Source of the DNA: Actinomadura oligospora ATCC 43269
Lineage (GTDB): Bacteria; Actinomycetota; Actinomycetes; Streptosporangiales; Streptosporangiaceae
DNA: 64,000 nucleotides
Direction: 5' to 3'
NCBI RefSeq assembly: GCF_000518265.1
Contig: NZ_JADG01000012.1
Span: forward strand, 248,001-312,000
Shown here piece by piece: positions 15,116 to 23,948 of this stretch. Within the stretch, counting starts at the first letter, position 1, and every line of letters starts with the position of its first letter. A program made the position numbers and the translations under genes. Below the pieces are notes generated by a model that searched no databases, was not told where the DNA came from, and saw nothing but the letters and a program-made list of their open reading frames with translations.

Positions 15116-17431
15116 GTGATGCGCGCGTTCCGCCTCGCGCCGTTCGAGCTGCTGCGCTTCCGGACGCTGCTGCAGCGGCTCGGCCTGGCGTTCGTGGTGA
15201 TCGTCCCGACCATCTACGGCGGGATCTACCTGTGGTCCAACTGGAACCCCTACGACCGGCTCGGGCGGGTCCCGGTCGCGGTGGTGAACGAGGACCGGGC
15301 CGTCCAGGCGCAGGGGCGGACGATCGACGCGGGCGCCGACTTCGTGTCCGAGCTGCAGAAGGATCGGCTGCTGGGCTGGCACTTCGTGGACGCACGGGAC
15401 GCCGCGCACGGCCTGGAGCACGGCCGCTACTACGCCGTGATCACCGTCCCGCCGGACTTCAGCTCCCGGCTGACCAGCGGCGCGACCGGCACGCCGGAGA
15501 AGGCGGCGATGTCGATCCGGCTGGACGACGCGAACAACTACCTGGTCGGCGTCATGGCCAAGACCGTCCAGTCCGAGCTGGAGCGGAAGATCTCGGCGGC
15601 GGCGATCAGCGCGTACTTCGAGGCGGCGTTCGGCAGGCTCGCGCAGCTGCACGGCGGCATCTCGGACGCGGCGAAGGGCGCGTCCGAGCTCGGCTCCGGC
15701 CTGGCCACGGCCAAGAACGGATCGGCGCAGCTCGTGAGCGGTCTGGGCGAGGCCAAGGAGGGCAGCGCGCGGCTGGTCTCCGGCCTCGGCGAGGCGAGCA
15801 CCGGAACGGCACGCCTCGCGGACGGGCTGGCCCAGCTCAAGGCCGGTTCCGCGAGGCTCGCGCCGGGCGCCGAGCGGGTGGCCGCGGGCGTGCACGGCCT
15901 GGCGGTGACGGCCGTCCCGCTCGCCGAGTTCGCCGCCGCGGGCCTGCCGCCCCTGGCGGACAGGGCGGCCTCGGTGACCGGAGAGGCCGCCCGGCTCACC
16001 TCGACGGCCGCCGTCCTCACCCAGCGGCTCGCGAAGGACGGCAGAGCAATCTCGGAGTGGCTGCGCTCGCGGGCCGCCCAGAATCGCCGGATTGCGAGAA
16101 GCCCGCAGTATCGGAGACTCCTCGCCTCGTTCAGGACGGTCGACGGGACGGCCGAGCAACGCCTCCGCCGCCTCGCCGCGCGCTTCCCGGCCGTCTCCCG
16201 CTCCCGCGGTTACGGGACGGCCCTCGCGCTCGCCCGCGCTCTCGACGCGACGCTGCCCGGCAGGCTCCACCGACTCGCGGCCCGTTACCGGATCTCCGCG
16301 AACGACCCGGTCTTCCGTCCGCTGGCCGAGGAGGCCGACCTGCTCTCCGAGCGGACCGCCGCCCTCGCCAGTTCGACCGCGCGGGTGAACGTCGCCGCGG
16401 CGGGCCTGGCCGCCGACGCGCGCACGCTCCAGCGGGTCGCTCCGGCGCTGCGGTCGAGGCTGCTGGAGGGCGCGTCCGGGCTCCGGTCCCTGGACCAGGG
16501 CGCGGCGGCCGTCGCGACCGGCGCGCGGCAGCTCGACGACGGCGTGACGCCGCTGCTCGCGGGCGCGCGGCAGCTCCAGTCCGGCTCGGGCGCGCTGCTG
16601 GCGGGGGCCCGGCGGCTCGACGACGGCAACGGGCGGCTGCTGGACGGGGCCCGGCGGCTGGACCAGGGGAACGCGCGGCTCAAGGCGGGTGCGGACAAGC
16701 TCGCGTCCGGGCTGGCGTCCGCCCGGGACCAGATCCCGCTGATCCAGAACGGCGCCCTGCACAACGCCGCCCAGAATTTCGCGAACCCGGTCAATGTGGG
16801 CACGTCCAACGCGCATCCGGCCCGCGTGTACGGGCGCGGGCTCGCGCCGTTCTTCATCGCGATCGGCCTGTGGGTGTTCGGCATCGTCGCGTTCCTGCTG
16901 ATGCGGCCGGTCTCCGGGCGGCTGCTGGTCTCGCGTCTCGGGGCCGGGACTGTCGCGTTCGCCGCCTTCCTGCCGGTGCTGGCGGTCGGGCTCGTCGCGG
17001 CGCTGGTGCTGTTCCTCGTCCTGGACGTCGGGCTCGGCCTCGATCCCGTCTCCACGGCCGGGACGCTCGGCCTGATGGCCCTCGGCGTCGCCGCGTTCAC
17101 CGCGATCGTGCAGGTCCTGCGGGTCGCGTTCGGCGCGGTCGCCGACGCGGTGGCGCTCGTCCTGCTGATCACGCAGCTGGTGTCGTGCGGCGGCCTGTAT
17201 CCGGTCGAGACGCTCCCGCAGCCGTTCCGGGCGATCCACGAGATCATCCCGATGACGTACCTGGTCGAGCCGCTGCGGACGACGATCTCCGGCGGCCTGG
17301 CGAGCCGCGCGCTGCGCGACGCCGGCGTCCTCGGGATCTACCTGGTCGCCGCGCTCGGCCTCCTCGCCGGGGCGGTCGCGCTGCGCCGCCGCTGGCGGAT
17401 GTCCCAGCTCAAACCGGATCTGGAGGTCTGA
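15116..17431 (+). CDS. YhgE/Pip-type ABC-2-like membrane protein
   Basis: 771 residues. One membrane helix near the N-terminus (about 20-40) leads to a very long extracytoplasmic region. That region has repeated Gly/Ala/Leu heptad-like segments (GASELGSGLATAKNGSAQLVSGLGEAKEG and similar), then five to six C-terminal helices (about 575-755). This is the YhgE/Pip architecture, related to phage-infection proteins, ESX-associated EsaA and ABC-2 permeases. Start may be GTG 15116 or ATG 15119. Paired with a degenerate ATPase, it is probably an exporter or envelope-spanning component. The central coiled region predicts a stalk. Confidence 0.88.
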   Translation: MMRAFRLAPFELLRFRTLLQRLGLAFVVIVPTIYGGIYLWSNWNPYDRLGRVPVAVVNEDRAVQAQGRTIDAGADFVSELQKDRLLGWHFVDARDAAHGLEHGRYYAVITVPPDFSSRLTSGATGTPEKAAMSIRLDDANNYLVGVMAKTVQSELERKISAAAISAYFEAAFGRLAQLHGGISDAAKGASELGSGLATAKNGSAQLVSGLGEAKEGSARLVSGLGEASTGTARLADGLAQLKAGSARLAPGAERVAAGVHGLAVTAVPLAEFAAAGLPPLADRAASVTGEAARLTSTAAVLTQRLAKDGRAISEWLRSRAAQNRRIARSPQYRRLLASFRTVDGTAEQRLRRLAARFPAVSRSRGYGTALALARALDATLPGRLHRLAARYRISANDPVFRPLAEEADLLSERTAALASSTARVNVAAAGLAADARTLQRVAPALRSRLLEGASGLRSLDQGAAAVATGARQLDDGVTPLLAGARQLQSGSGALLAGARRLDDGNGRLLDGARRLDQGNARLKAGADKLASGLASARDQIPLIQNGALHNAAQNFANPVNVGTSNAHPARVYGRGLAPFFIAIGLWVFGIVAFLLMRPVSGRLLVSRLGAGTVAFAAFLPVLAVGLVAALVLFLVLDVGLGLDPVSTAGTLGLMALGVAAFTAIVQVLRVAFGAVADAVALVLLITQLVSCGGLYPVETLPQPFRAIHEIIPMTYLVEPLRTTISGGLASRALRDAGVLGIYLVAALGLLAGAVALRRRWRMSQLKPDLEV

Positions 17432-17455
17432 GCCCCAGCCGAGCCCCCGTGGTGG

Positions 17456-18235
17456 CTAGGACCAGGCGGGGAAGGTGCGGCCCGCGGCGAGCCGCCGTCC
17501 CGCGGTCAGCTCGCCGACCGTGACGAAGGTGAACCCGCGCTTCTTCAGCCCGGCGAGGACGCGCGGGATGGCCTGGACGGTCGTCCTGTGGATGTCGTGG
17601 AACAGCACGACGCTGCCCTTCCCCGGCTCCCGCGTCCCGACCCGGACGTTCCGGGCGACGTCGTGGTACCGCCAGTCGAGGCTGTCGACGTCCCAGACGA
17701 TCTCCGGCATGCCGACGGCCCTGCCGACGCGCGCGTTCGTCGCGCCGTAGGGCGGCCGGAACAGCGTCGGCGTCACCCCGCCGGACGCGTCCCGGATCGC
17801 CTTCTGCGTCCGCCGCACCTCCGACCGGACGGCCCCGCTCGACAGCTCGGTCAGCACCGGATGCGACCAGGTGTGGTTGCCGAGCTGGTGCCCTTCGAGG
17901 ACCATCCGCCGCACCTCGGCCCGGTGCGCGCCCACGTTCTCGCCGAGCATGAAGAACGTCGCGCGCGCCCCGGCGCCCCTCAGGACGTCCAGGAGGTGCG
18001 CGGTGTACGGGCCGGGGCCGTCGTCGAACGTCAGCGCCACGCACTTCAGGTGCGCGCAGTCGATGGTCCGTGGCGGCGGCGCCGTGGGCTTCGGGCTCGG
18101 CGCGGGCGCGTGCCTCCTGACCGCGGCCTGCTGCTTCAGGTCGGCGGACGGGACGGACCCGCAGGCGGTCGCCGCCGTCATGAGCCCGGCCGTGAGCCCG
18201 GCCATGGCGACGCCCGCCATCGGTGTGACCCTCAT
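17456..18235 (-). CDS. Secreted polysaccharide deacetylase (NodB domain), probable lipoprotein
   Basis: 259 residues from ATG 18235, chosen because GGAGGT lies 8 nt upstream. The signal peptide ends near C25 (MTAATACGS), a near-lipobox lacking Leu at -3. A Pro-rich linker then leads to a NodB domain of about 190 residues. Motifs in order: TFDDGP (catalytic base and metal Asp), GNHTWSH (metal His pair), RPPYG, DVDSLDW and LFHDIH. The enzyme should remove N- or O-acetyl groups from cell-wall or extracellular glycans at the outer membrane face. Neighbours do not point to one substrate. Confidence 0.9.
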   Translation of the reverse strand: MRVTPMAGVAMAGLTAGLMTAATACGSVPSADLKQQAAVRRHAPAPSPKPTAPPPRTIDCAHLKCVALTFDDGPGPYTAHLLDVLRGAGARATFFMLGENVGAHRAEVRRMVLEGHQLGNHTWSHPVLTELSSGAVRSEVRRTQKAIRDASGGVTPTLFRPPYGATNARVGRAVGMPEIVWDVDSLDWRYHDVARNVRVGTREPGKGSVVLFHDIHRTTVQAIPRVLAGLKKRGFTFVTVGELTAGRRLAAGRTFPAWS

Positions 18236-18362
18236 CCTGCGCACCTCCGTCCCTGGGGCCTGCCTTCTCAGGCGTGCCCCGGAACGGCTCACGCGCCGTC
18301 GAGGAACCCGTCCAGAATCGGCAAAACCCCCAGATCGCCCAGGCGTCCCGCCGGACGGGCGG

Positions 18363-19235
18363 TCAGCGGAGCGGCCAGTCGGGGACCTCGGCGGGCAGGT
18401 CCTCGGTGACCCGCATCGGGAACTCGGCGGGCCGCTTCTCCAGGAACGACCTGATGCCCTCGGCCGCGTCCGGGGCGGCGCCGAGCGCGGCCATCAGGCG
18501 CGAGTCGTTGACGTGCGCGTCCCACGGGGACGGCGCGGACAGCCCCGACCACATCAGCCGCCGGATCGCCGCGACCGACACCGCCGAGGTGTTGTCGGCG
18601 ATCTCGCGGGCGAGCGCGTACGCGGCGGGCAGCAGCTCGTCCGGCGGGTGGACCCGGGAGACCAGCCCTCCGGCCAGGGCTTCCCGGGCGTCGAACACGC
18701 GTCCGGTCGCGGCCCACTCCATGGCCTGCGCGATCCCGACCAGGCGCGGCAGGAACCAGGACGAGGCGGCCTCGGTGACGATCCCGCGCCGCGCGAACAC
18801 GAACCCGAACTTCGCCTTCTCGCTGGCCAGCCGGACGTCCATCGGCAGCGTCACGGTCACCCCGACGCCCACGGCCGCGCCGTTGAACGCGCCGATCACG
18901 GGCTTGAGGCAGCGCGCGATGCGCAGCGCGACCGTGCCGCCGCCGTCGCGGGGTGTGCCGTCCTCGAGGACGTCGTCCTCGCCCGCGAACATGTCCTGGG
19001 ACTTGTCCTTGTTGAAGGTGTCGCCCCCGCCGCCGAGATCCGCGCCCGCGCAGAACGCCCGGCCCGCGCCGGTCACGACGACCACGCGCACGTCGTCGTC
19101 GGCGTCGATCCGGTCGAACGCGTCGAGCATCTCGGCGCGCATCGTGTACGTGTAGGCGTTCATCTTGTGCGGACGGTTCAGGGTGATCGTGGCGATCCCG
19201 TCCCGCACCTCGTACTCGATCTCGGTGTACGTCAC
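18363..19235 (-). CDS. Enoyl-CoA hydratase/isomerase family protein
   Basis: 290 residues of crotonase fold. The oxyanion-hole motif AFCAGADLGGGGDTF is at about 62-76 and the second active-site region GIVTEAASSWFLPRLVG at about 152-168 has a Glu in the hydratase position. The C-terminal LEKRPAEFP is typical. It hydrates trans-2-enoyl-CoA in fatty-acid or related degradation, the step after the acyl-CoA dehydrogenase made elsewhere in the window (11157), though the two are not linked in an operon. Isomerase activity cannot be excluded. Confidence 0.9.
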   Translation of the reverse strand: MTYTEIEYEVRDGIATITLNRPHKMNAYTYTMRAEMLDAFDRIDADDDVRVVVVTGAGRAFCAGADLGGGGDTFNKDKSQDMFAGEDDVLEDGTPRDGGGTVALRIARCLKPVIGAFNGAAVGVGVTVTLPMDVRLASEKAKFGFVFARRGIVTEAASSWFLPRLVGIAQAMEWAATGRVFDAREALAGGLVSRVHPPDELLPAAYALAREIADNTSAVSVAAIRRLMWSGLSAPSPWDAHVNDSRLMAALGAAPDAAEGIRSFLEKRPAEFPMRVTEDLPAEVPDWPLR

Positions 19236-19298
19236 CCGGCCGTTCCTTCCTCGAAGAAGAAATTCGAAGCCGATTCTAGAACGCGGCTCTGGACGGGG

Positions 19299-19670
19299 TC
19301 AGGACGAGGCCGAGGGGAACAGGCGCTCGACGACGTCCCGCCGCCAGTCGGCCACGCTCAGCGACACGCCCGGCGGCGGGTGCGGGGCGAGGAAGTCGCC
19401 GTCCGGCACCAGGTTGATCACCACGCTCCCCTCCCCGCCGTCCTCCGAGCCGAGGTCGAAGGTGGCCGGATGGCCCGGCCCGGCGGCGGCGATCCGCCGC
19501 GCCAGCTCCCCCAGCACCTGGGACCAGCCGGACCCGAGGTACCAGGCCAGCCCGGTCACCCGCAGTTCCGTCAGCCCGCGCGCCGCCAGGCCCGCCGTGC
19601 GCAGTTCCAGTCCGCCCGGCCGCTCGGCCCCGACGATCCGGACCTCTCCCCGTGTCCGCTGCTGCTCCAC
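19299..19670 (-). CDS. Hypothetical protein, 123 residues
   Basis: Starts at GTG 19670 after an AAGGGACGG stretch. No signal peptide or membrane helix. The sequence is mixed alpha/beta: LTELRVTGLAWYLGSGWSQVLGELARRIAAAG, then EGSVVINLVPDGDFLAPHPPPG and SVADWRRDVVERLF. Ends at a conserved-looking acidic/hydrophobic tail. I do not recognise the family. It lies 63 bp from the enoyl-CoA hydratase start on the same strand and is divergent from the methyltransferase at 19766. Codon usage is like the flanking genes, so it is probably real. Confidence 0.65.
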   Translation of the reverse strand: MEQQRTRGEVRIVGAERPGGLELRTAGLAARGLTELRVTGLAWYLGSGWSQVLGELARRIAAAGPGHPATFDLGSEDGGEGSVVINLVPDGDFLAPHPPPGVSLSVADWRRDVVERLFPSASS

Positions 19671-19765
19671 CGATCCGTCCCTTCTCGCTCGCTCGACGTC
19701 ACGATATGGCGGCGCGGGCGGGGTCGTGCGCTCGGGCGGAGTGGCAAGTCCGATAAATTGCGACA

Positions 19766-20542
19766 GTGAACTGGTCCGTGTCGACGTACGACTCAGCCTT
19801 CGGGTACGTCTCCGCGCACGGTGCCCCGCTGGTCGACCTGCTCGACCCGCAACCCGGCGAGAAGATCATCGACCTGGGCTGCGGGACCGGCACGTTCAGC
19901 GCGGACATCGCCGAGCGGGGCGCCGAGGTGCTGGGCATCGACGGCGCGCCGGAGATGGTCGCGCGGGCGTCCGCGCTGAACCCGGGCCTGTCGTTCACGA
20001 TCGGCGACGCGCACGACTTCACCACCAGCGAGCCGTTCGACGCGGTCGCCTCCAACGCCGCCCTGCACTGGATGACCCGCGACCCGGACGCCGTGATCGC
20101 CCGCGTGCACGCGGCCCTGCGTCCCGGCGGACGGTTCGTCGGCGAGCTCGGCGGCGCCGGGAACTGCGCCGAGCTGATCGCCGCGATGCAGACCGCGTGG
20201 CGCGTGTTCGGCCTCGGCGAGCCCGAACTGCCCTGGTACTTCCCGACGCCCGCCGAGTACGCGGCGCGGCTGGAGGACGGCGGGTTCACGATCCGGCTGC
20301 TGGAGCACGCGGACCGTCCGTCCCGGATGACCGAGTGCCCGGACGGCGCGGCCGACTGGATCCGCATCTACGCCCCGAGCGCCCTCCTGGACGTCCCGCC
20401 CGAGCTGGTCGAACAGCTGCTGGCGCGCGTGAACGAGCTGGCCGCCCCCGCGCTGCGCCGCGAGTCGGGCTGGGTCGCCGACTACGTCCGGCTGCGGTTC
20501 GCGGCGGTCCGGAAGCCCGACGGCTCCACCCCGCTCCCCTAG
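19766..20542 (+). CDS. Class I SAM-dependent methyltransferase (Tam-like)
   Basis: 258 residues. The SAM-binding motif I is IIDLGCGTGTFSADIA at about 34-49, the acidic residue after beta2 is in VLGIDGAPEMV, and motif IV is AVASNAALHWM. NAALHWM is typical of the trans-aconitate 2-methyltransferase/ubiE-like group, in which Trp stacks near SAM. The start is GTG 19766 without a good Shine-Dalgarno sequence. Small-molecule carboxylate methylation is likely, but the substrate is not predictable from this sequence. Confidence 0.88.
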   Translation: MNWSVSTYDSAFGYVSAHGAPLVDLLDPQPGEKIIDLGCGTGTFSADIAERGAEVLGIDGAPEMVARASALNPGLSFTIGDAHDFTTSEPFDAVASNAALHWMTRDPDAVIARVHAALRPGGRFVGELGGAGNCAELIAAMQTAWRVFGLGEPELPWYFPTPAEYAARLEDGGFTIRLLEHADRPSRMTECPDGAADWIRIYAPSALLDVPPELVEQLLARVNELAAPALRRESGWVADYVRLRFAAVRKPDGSTPLP

Positions 20543-20594
20543 TCGCGACGGCCGGTCGCTTGGCGTCGGGCCTGGATCGCTTAGGCTCCGAAGC

Positions 20595-21242
20595 ATGCTG
20601 CGCCTGCACGACCCTCGCACCGGACGGCTCGAAGGTCTGCCCAGGGCGGAGGTCCTGCGCGTCCATCTCCTGGACGGCACCGACGTCCGGGCCCTCGTCG
20701 TCGCCGACCTCCTCCGCCGTGTCGCCGAACGCGGCCGACGAAGCGTCCTGCTATCGGGCGCGCACGAGGACGCCTCGGACTACGGCGTCGCTCCCCTCTA
20801 CCCGGAAGCCCCGGACAGGGCCGACATCTATGTCTCCCCGCGCGCGCACGAGGCGAACGAGCTGACTCTTGTCGTGCCGCCCGCGTCCGGGGCGTCCGAC
20901 GTCGATCCGCTGGCTCTGCGGCTGGCGTTCCTGGCGGTGCCCTACCGCGAGCCGCTGGCCCTGGAGACCGAGACCGCCGACGCCGCCGCGTCCCGCCTGC
21001 GGGCGTGGCGCGCGGACGTGGCGGGCTGGGCGAGCGCGCCGGGCCGTCCGATGCACCGCCCGTCGGTCACCGAGGCGGAGACGGCCCTCGCGGACGACCT
21101 GGACACGCCCGCCGCGCTGGACGTCCTCGACCGGGTCGCGTCGGACGAGTCGATCGCGCCGGGCGCGAAGCTGGAGACCTTCATCCACCTGGACCTCCTG
21201 CTCGGCCTCAACGTCGTCGCCGACATCGGCCGAACCGCCTGA
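20595..21242 (+). CDS. Degenerate cysteinyl-tRNA synthetase/MshC-like protein
   Basis: 215 residues, half the length of CysRS or MshC. The opening LRLHDPRTGRLEGLP matches the start of those enzymes (LRLYDT...). VRALVVADLLRRVAERG aligns with the helix after the HIGH motif. The end, ALADDLDTPAALDVLDRVASDESI...KLETFIHLDLLLGL, matches their conserved alpha-helical region. The HIGH signature, the zinc-binding Cys/His residues and KMSKS are all absent. It therefore cannot catalyse aminoacylation in the normal way. It could be a regulatory or binding paralogue, such as a partner for mycothiol biosynthesis. Intact reading frame and normal codon usage argue against a pseudogene. Confidence 0.7.
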   Translation: MLRLHDPRTGRLEGLPRAEVLRVHLLDGTDVRALVVADLLRRVAERGRRSVLLSGAHEDASDYGVAPLYPEAPDRADIYVSPRAHEANELTLVVPPASGASDVDPLALRLAFLAVPYREPLALETETADAAASRLRAWRADVAGWASAPGRPMHRPSVTEAETALADDLDTPAALDVLDRVASDESIAPGAKLETFIHLDLLLGLNVVADIGRTA

Positions 21243-21341
21243 TCCCACCGCGACAGGGGCCCTTCGGGACGTTCTCCGGAGCTCCGACGCCCCGCCCGAT
21301 CATGCCGTTAACCTGCGAGCCCGACACCTGAGGAGGGCTCG

Positions 21342-21887
21342 ATGAGGGGGCTGGGCTCGACGAGAGGCGGGGTCACCGGCGCGCTCGCGCTGTGCCTGTG
21401 CGCCACCGCCTGCACCGACGCGCCGAGGATCGTGGACGGGACGCTCAACCCGTCCGGCGTGTTCCAGAGCGGGGTCGCCGCCGCCCCGGTCGCGGCGGCC
21501 CGGACGGACGTCCTGCTCCGCTACCGCCGCTTCCACCAGGTCGTCGAGCGGGCGCTGGCGACGGGCGACGCGTCCCAGATCCCGGACGTCGCGACCGGCG
21601 CGGAGGCCGCCCGCCTCCGGGACGAGATCGCCGCGGACCAGCGCGCCGGGATCGTCCGCCGGGGGCATGCCGTCCCGCATCCACACCTGGCGTCCGTCCG
21701 GCCGGACGAGGCGCAGATCGTCGACTGCCTGGTCGCGGCGGGCCCGTTCACGTTCCGCCGCGACACCGGGTCGCGCGTGGGCGGCGAGTCCGCTCCCCGC
21801 CGTTCCCTGCTGTACGCCACCCTCAGCCACGCGGGCGGCTCCTGGAAGGTCACGGCCCTCGCGACGCCCAAGGACTCCCGGTGCTGA
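21342..21887 (+). CDS. Lipoprotein with NTF2-like region, first of a paralogous pair
   Basis: 181 residues. A signal peptide ends in LCATACTD, with the candidate lipid-anchored Cys near residue 24. The rest begins DVLLRYRRFHQVVERALATGD and ends in LYATLSHAGGSWKVTALATPKDSRC, the layout of NTF2/SnoaL-like folded domains, with a final Cys. It is related in order and pattern to the lipoprotein at 32888 (YRRFQQTYQQV... and a final KQC), though divergent. The next gene starts inside its stop region (overlap of 7 bp at 21881-21887), so they are coupled. Likely exported and tethered to the outer face of the membrane; function unknown. Confidence 0.78.
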   Translation: MRGLGSTRGGVTGALALCLCATACTDAPRIVDGTLNPSGVFQSGVAAAPVAAARTDVLLRYRRFHQVVERALATGDASQIPDVATGAEAARLRDEIAADQRAGIVRRGHAVPHPHLASVRPDEAQIVDCLVAAGPFTFRRDTGSRVGGESAPRRSLLYATLSHAGGSWKVTALATPKDSRC

Positions 21888-22588
21888 CCGCGTCCCTGCT
21901 GACCTGGACGCTGGTGACCGGCGGCTGCGCCCGGTCGGCGGGCTGGGTCTGCACGATCGGCGCGTCCACGGTCGACGGGTCCACGGCCCACGCAGGCTCT
22001 CCGGCCCACGCGGGCGGCGGTCCGGGGCACGCTCGCGGTTCGGCCTCTCCGCCGCGGCTTGAGATCACGCCGATGTGCCGGGTGACCGGCGGCGCGGACC
22101 ACTGCATCACGCTTCCCGACGAACCGGCGAGGACGCCGACCGCGGACGTGGTGGCGATGGCGTGGGCCTCGTTCTCGCTCCCGCGGCCGGTGCCGCACAC
22201 CAGCCCGTCCGGCCGTTCGTGGGTGTCGCTGCCGACGTACCTGTGGGTCGACGCGTCCGGGTGGAGGCCGCAGAGGGCCCAGGCCACCGTGGACGGCCAG
22301 ACCGTCACCATGACCGGCGCGCCGCAGCGCGTCGAGTGGTCGCTGGGCGACGCGACGGTCACCTGCGAGGGGCCTGGCACCCCGTACCGCCGGGGCGCTC
22401 CGCCGTCCAGCTGCGCCCATGAGTTCCGTCGTTCCGGCTCCCACACGGTGACCGCCACCGCCCTCTACGCGGTGAACTGGACCTGCGCGGGTTCCTGCGA
22501 CTCCCGGGGCGGTTCCTACGGCACCTTCCCGGCCTCCGGATCGACCCGCCTGACCGTCCGGGAGATCCAGACCCTGACGGGCGACTGA
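21881..22588 (+). CDS. Secreted Trp/Cys-containing protein, second of a paralogous pair
   Basis: 235 residues from GTG 21881. A hydrophobic N-terminus with GGCARSAGWVC suggests export and perhaps lipidation. A short Gly/His/Ala-rich linker is followed by a conserved domain. It contains LPTYLWVDASGWRP, then VTMTGAPQRVEWSLGDATVTCEGPGTPY, CAHEFRRSGSHTVTATALYAVNWTC and the end LTVREIQTLTG. The same framework appears in the protein at 33564. The W-S/Q-L-GD and S-H-x-F/Y-R pattern is PKD-like. This family is widespread in actinomycetes and uncharacterised. Overlap with the upstream lipoprotein gene suggests the two products work together in the envelope. Confidence 0.75.
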   Translation: MLTASLLTWTLVTGGCARSAGWVCTIGASTVDGSTAHAGSPAHAGGGPGHARGSASPPRLEITPMCRVTGGADHCITLPDEPARTPTADVVAMAWASFSLPRPVPHTSPSGRSWVSLPTYLWVDASGWRPQRAQATVDGQTVTMTGAPQRVEWSLGDATVTCEGPGTPYRRGAPPSSCAHEFRRSGSHTVTATALYAVNWTCAGSCDSRGGSYGTFPASGSTRLTVREIQTLTGD

Positions 22589-22603
22589 CCTCACCCTCCC
22601 AGG

Positions 22604-23818
22604 TCAGGCGGCCTCGGCGACGGGCTTCGGGGACGGCGTGACCTGGTTGCGGAGCCAGGACGCCGCCGCCACGGTCGGCCAGAGGCGGGACGCCAGGTTG
22701 CGCGTCGCGACGCCGGTGCGGGTCGCCGGGACCATGAGCGCACTGGCCATCGCGACGTTGTTCTGCCGCGGGTCGACCAGGACGCGGTGCCGGGTCTCGT
22801 AGCGCGCGAAGGCCGCGTGCGGGTCGTCCGGGGTGGCGGCGAGTTCCTCGGCGAGGGTGTGGGCGCCCGCCATGGCCAGCGTCGAACCGTCCCCGAAGAG
22901 CGAGACGGACGAGGCGGCGTCGCCGAGCAGCGCGACGCGTCCGTTGGCCCAGGAGTCCAGCCGGACCTGGCTGACCGAGTCGAACCACAGGTCGTCGGAC
23001 GCGCGCGCCTGCTCCAGGAGCTCGGGGACGCGCCATCCGTCCCCGGCGTAGGCGTCGGCCAGGATCCGCTTGTGCTGCGCGAGGTCGCGGTGGTCGAAGC
23101 CCTCCACCTCCGCGTGGCGGAAGATGAACGCCGCCAGGCCGCGGCCGTGGACGGGATGGACGGACGCCATCCGGCCCGGCGCGTTGTGGATGACGACGTG
23201 GTCGGGGTCGTCGGACGGGCCGTCCAGCTGCATCGTCGCGACGTACAGGCCCATGTGGCGGACGAATTCGGACTCAGGGCCGAAGGCGATCCGGCGGGTC
23301 GTCGAGTGCAGGCCGTCCGCGCCGACGACCAGGTCGAAGCGGCGGGGCGCGGCGTGGGCGAACGTGACGTCGACACCGCCCTCGTCCTGGTGGAGCTCGG
23401 TGATGGTGTCGCCGAACAGGGTCTCGGCCGCGTCGCGGCTCGCGTCGTGGAGGATCGCCGCGAGGTCGCTGCGGGTCACCTCGACCTCGCGGCTCGCGGA
23501 CGCCGTCCGCAGCGCCGCCATGTTCACCCGTCCGACCCGGCGTCCGGACCGGTTGACGAAGCTCATCCCGGTCACCTTCGTGGACGCCTCGCGCAGCCGT
23601 GGCATCACGCCCATCGCCTCGGCGACCCCGACCGCCGGTCCGCGCACGTCCACCGGGTTCCCGCTGGACCGCGGGCCCGTCGCGCGCTCGACGACGGTCG
23701 GCTCGAAACCCCGCCTGGCCAGCCAGTACGCCAGCGTCGTCCCCGCGATCCCGGCCCCGGAGATCAGGACCGTCCTCTTCCCGCCGCCGCCCTTGACGTT
23801 GCTGGTGCCGTTGCTCAT
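22604..23818 (-). CDS. FAD-dependent monooxygenase
   Basis: 404 residues from ATG 23818. The dinucleotide-binding motif GAGIAG is at about 21-26 after a Gly-rich leader (VKGGGGKRT). The acidic end of beta2 reads VVERATG. The second FAD motif is VALLGDAASSVSLFGDGSTLAMAGA, and the substrate domain lies between. This is the aromatic-hydroxylase/PHBH fold used for tetracycline-like or polyketide substrates. It is divergent from a TetR gene at 23949, with two inverted repeats between them, so it is probably induced by its substrate or a related drug. Confidence 0.88.
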   Translation of the reverse strand: MSNGTSNVKGGGGKRTVLISGAGIAGTTLAYWLARRGFEPTVVERATGPRSSGNPVDVRGPAVGVAEAMGVMPRLREASTKVTGMSFVNRSGRRVGRVNMAALRTASASREVEVTRSDLAAILHDASRDAAETLFGDTITELHQDEGGVDVTFAHAAPRRFDLVVGADGLHSTTRRIAFGPESEFVRHMGLYVATMQLDGPSDDPDHVVIHNAPGRMASVHPVHGRGLAAFIFRHAEVEGFDHRDLAQHKRILADAYAGDGWRVPELLEQARASDDLWFDSVSQVRLDSWANGRVALLGDAASSVSLFGDGSTLAMAGAHTLAEELAATPDDPHAAFARYETRHRVLVDPRQNNVAMASALMVPATRTGVATRNLASRLWPTVAAASWLRNQVTPSPKPVAEAA

Positions 23819-23878
23819 CGTGCGCTCCCGCCGTCGTCGCCTCATCGCCTTGTGGCCGATGCCACCGACCATATGACT

Positions 23879-23892
23879 GAATTTGAAAATTC
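23879..23892. promoter_or_regulatory. Inverted repeat in FAD-monooxygenase/TetR intergenic region
   Basis: GAATTT-GA-AAATTC is a perfect 6+2+6 palindrome, and flanking TGAC/GTCA partly extends it. Its AT-rich character contrasts with the genome. It lies 61 bp upstream of the monooxygenase start and may be a promoter-overlapping operator. Confidence 0.5.
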
Positions 23893-23912
23893 GTCAACAG
23901 ACAGTCGCGAGT

Positions 23913-23935
23913 TGACCAGAACCGACATCTGGTCA
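23913..23935. promoter_or_regulatory. Candidate TetR operator
   Basis: TGACCAGA and TCTGGTCA are perfect 8-bp arms separated by 7 nt. The 3' arm ends 14 bp before the TetR start codon, a good position for autorepression. With the repeat at 23879 it makes a two-site regulatory region. Confidence 0.6.
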
Positions 23936-23948
23936 TACGGTGCGGCGC

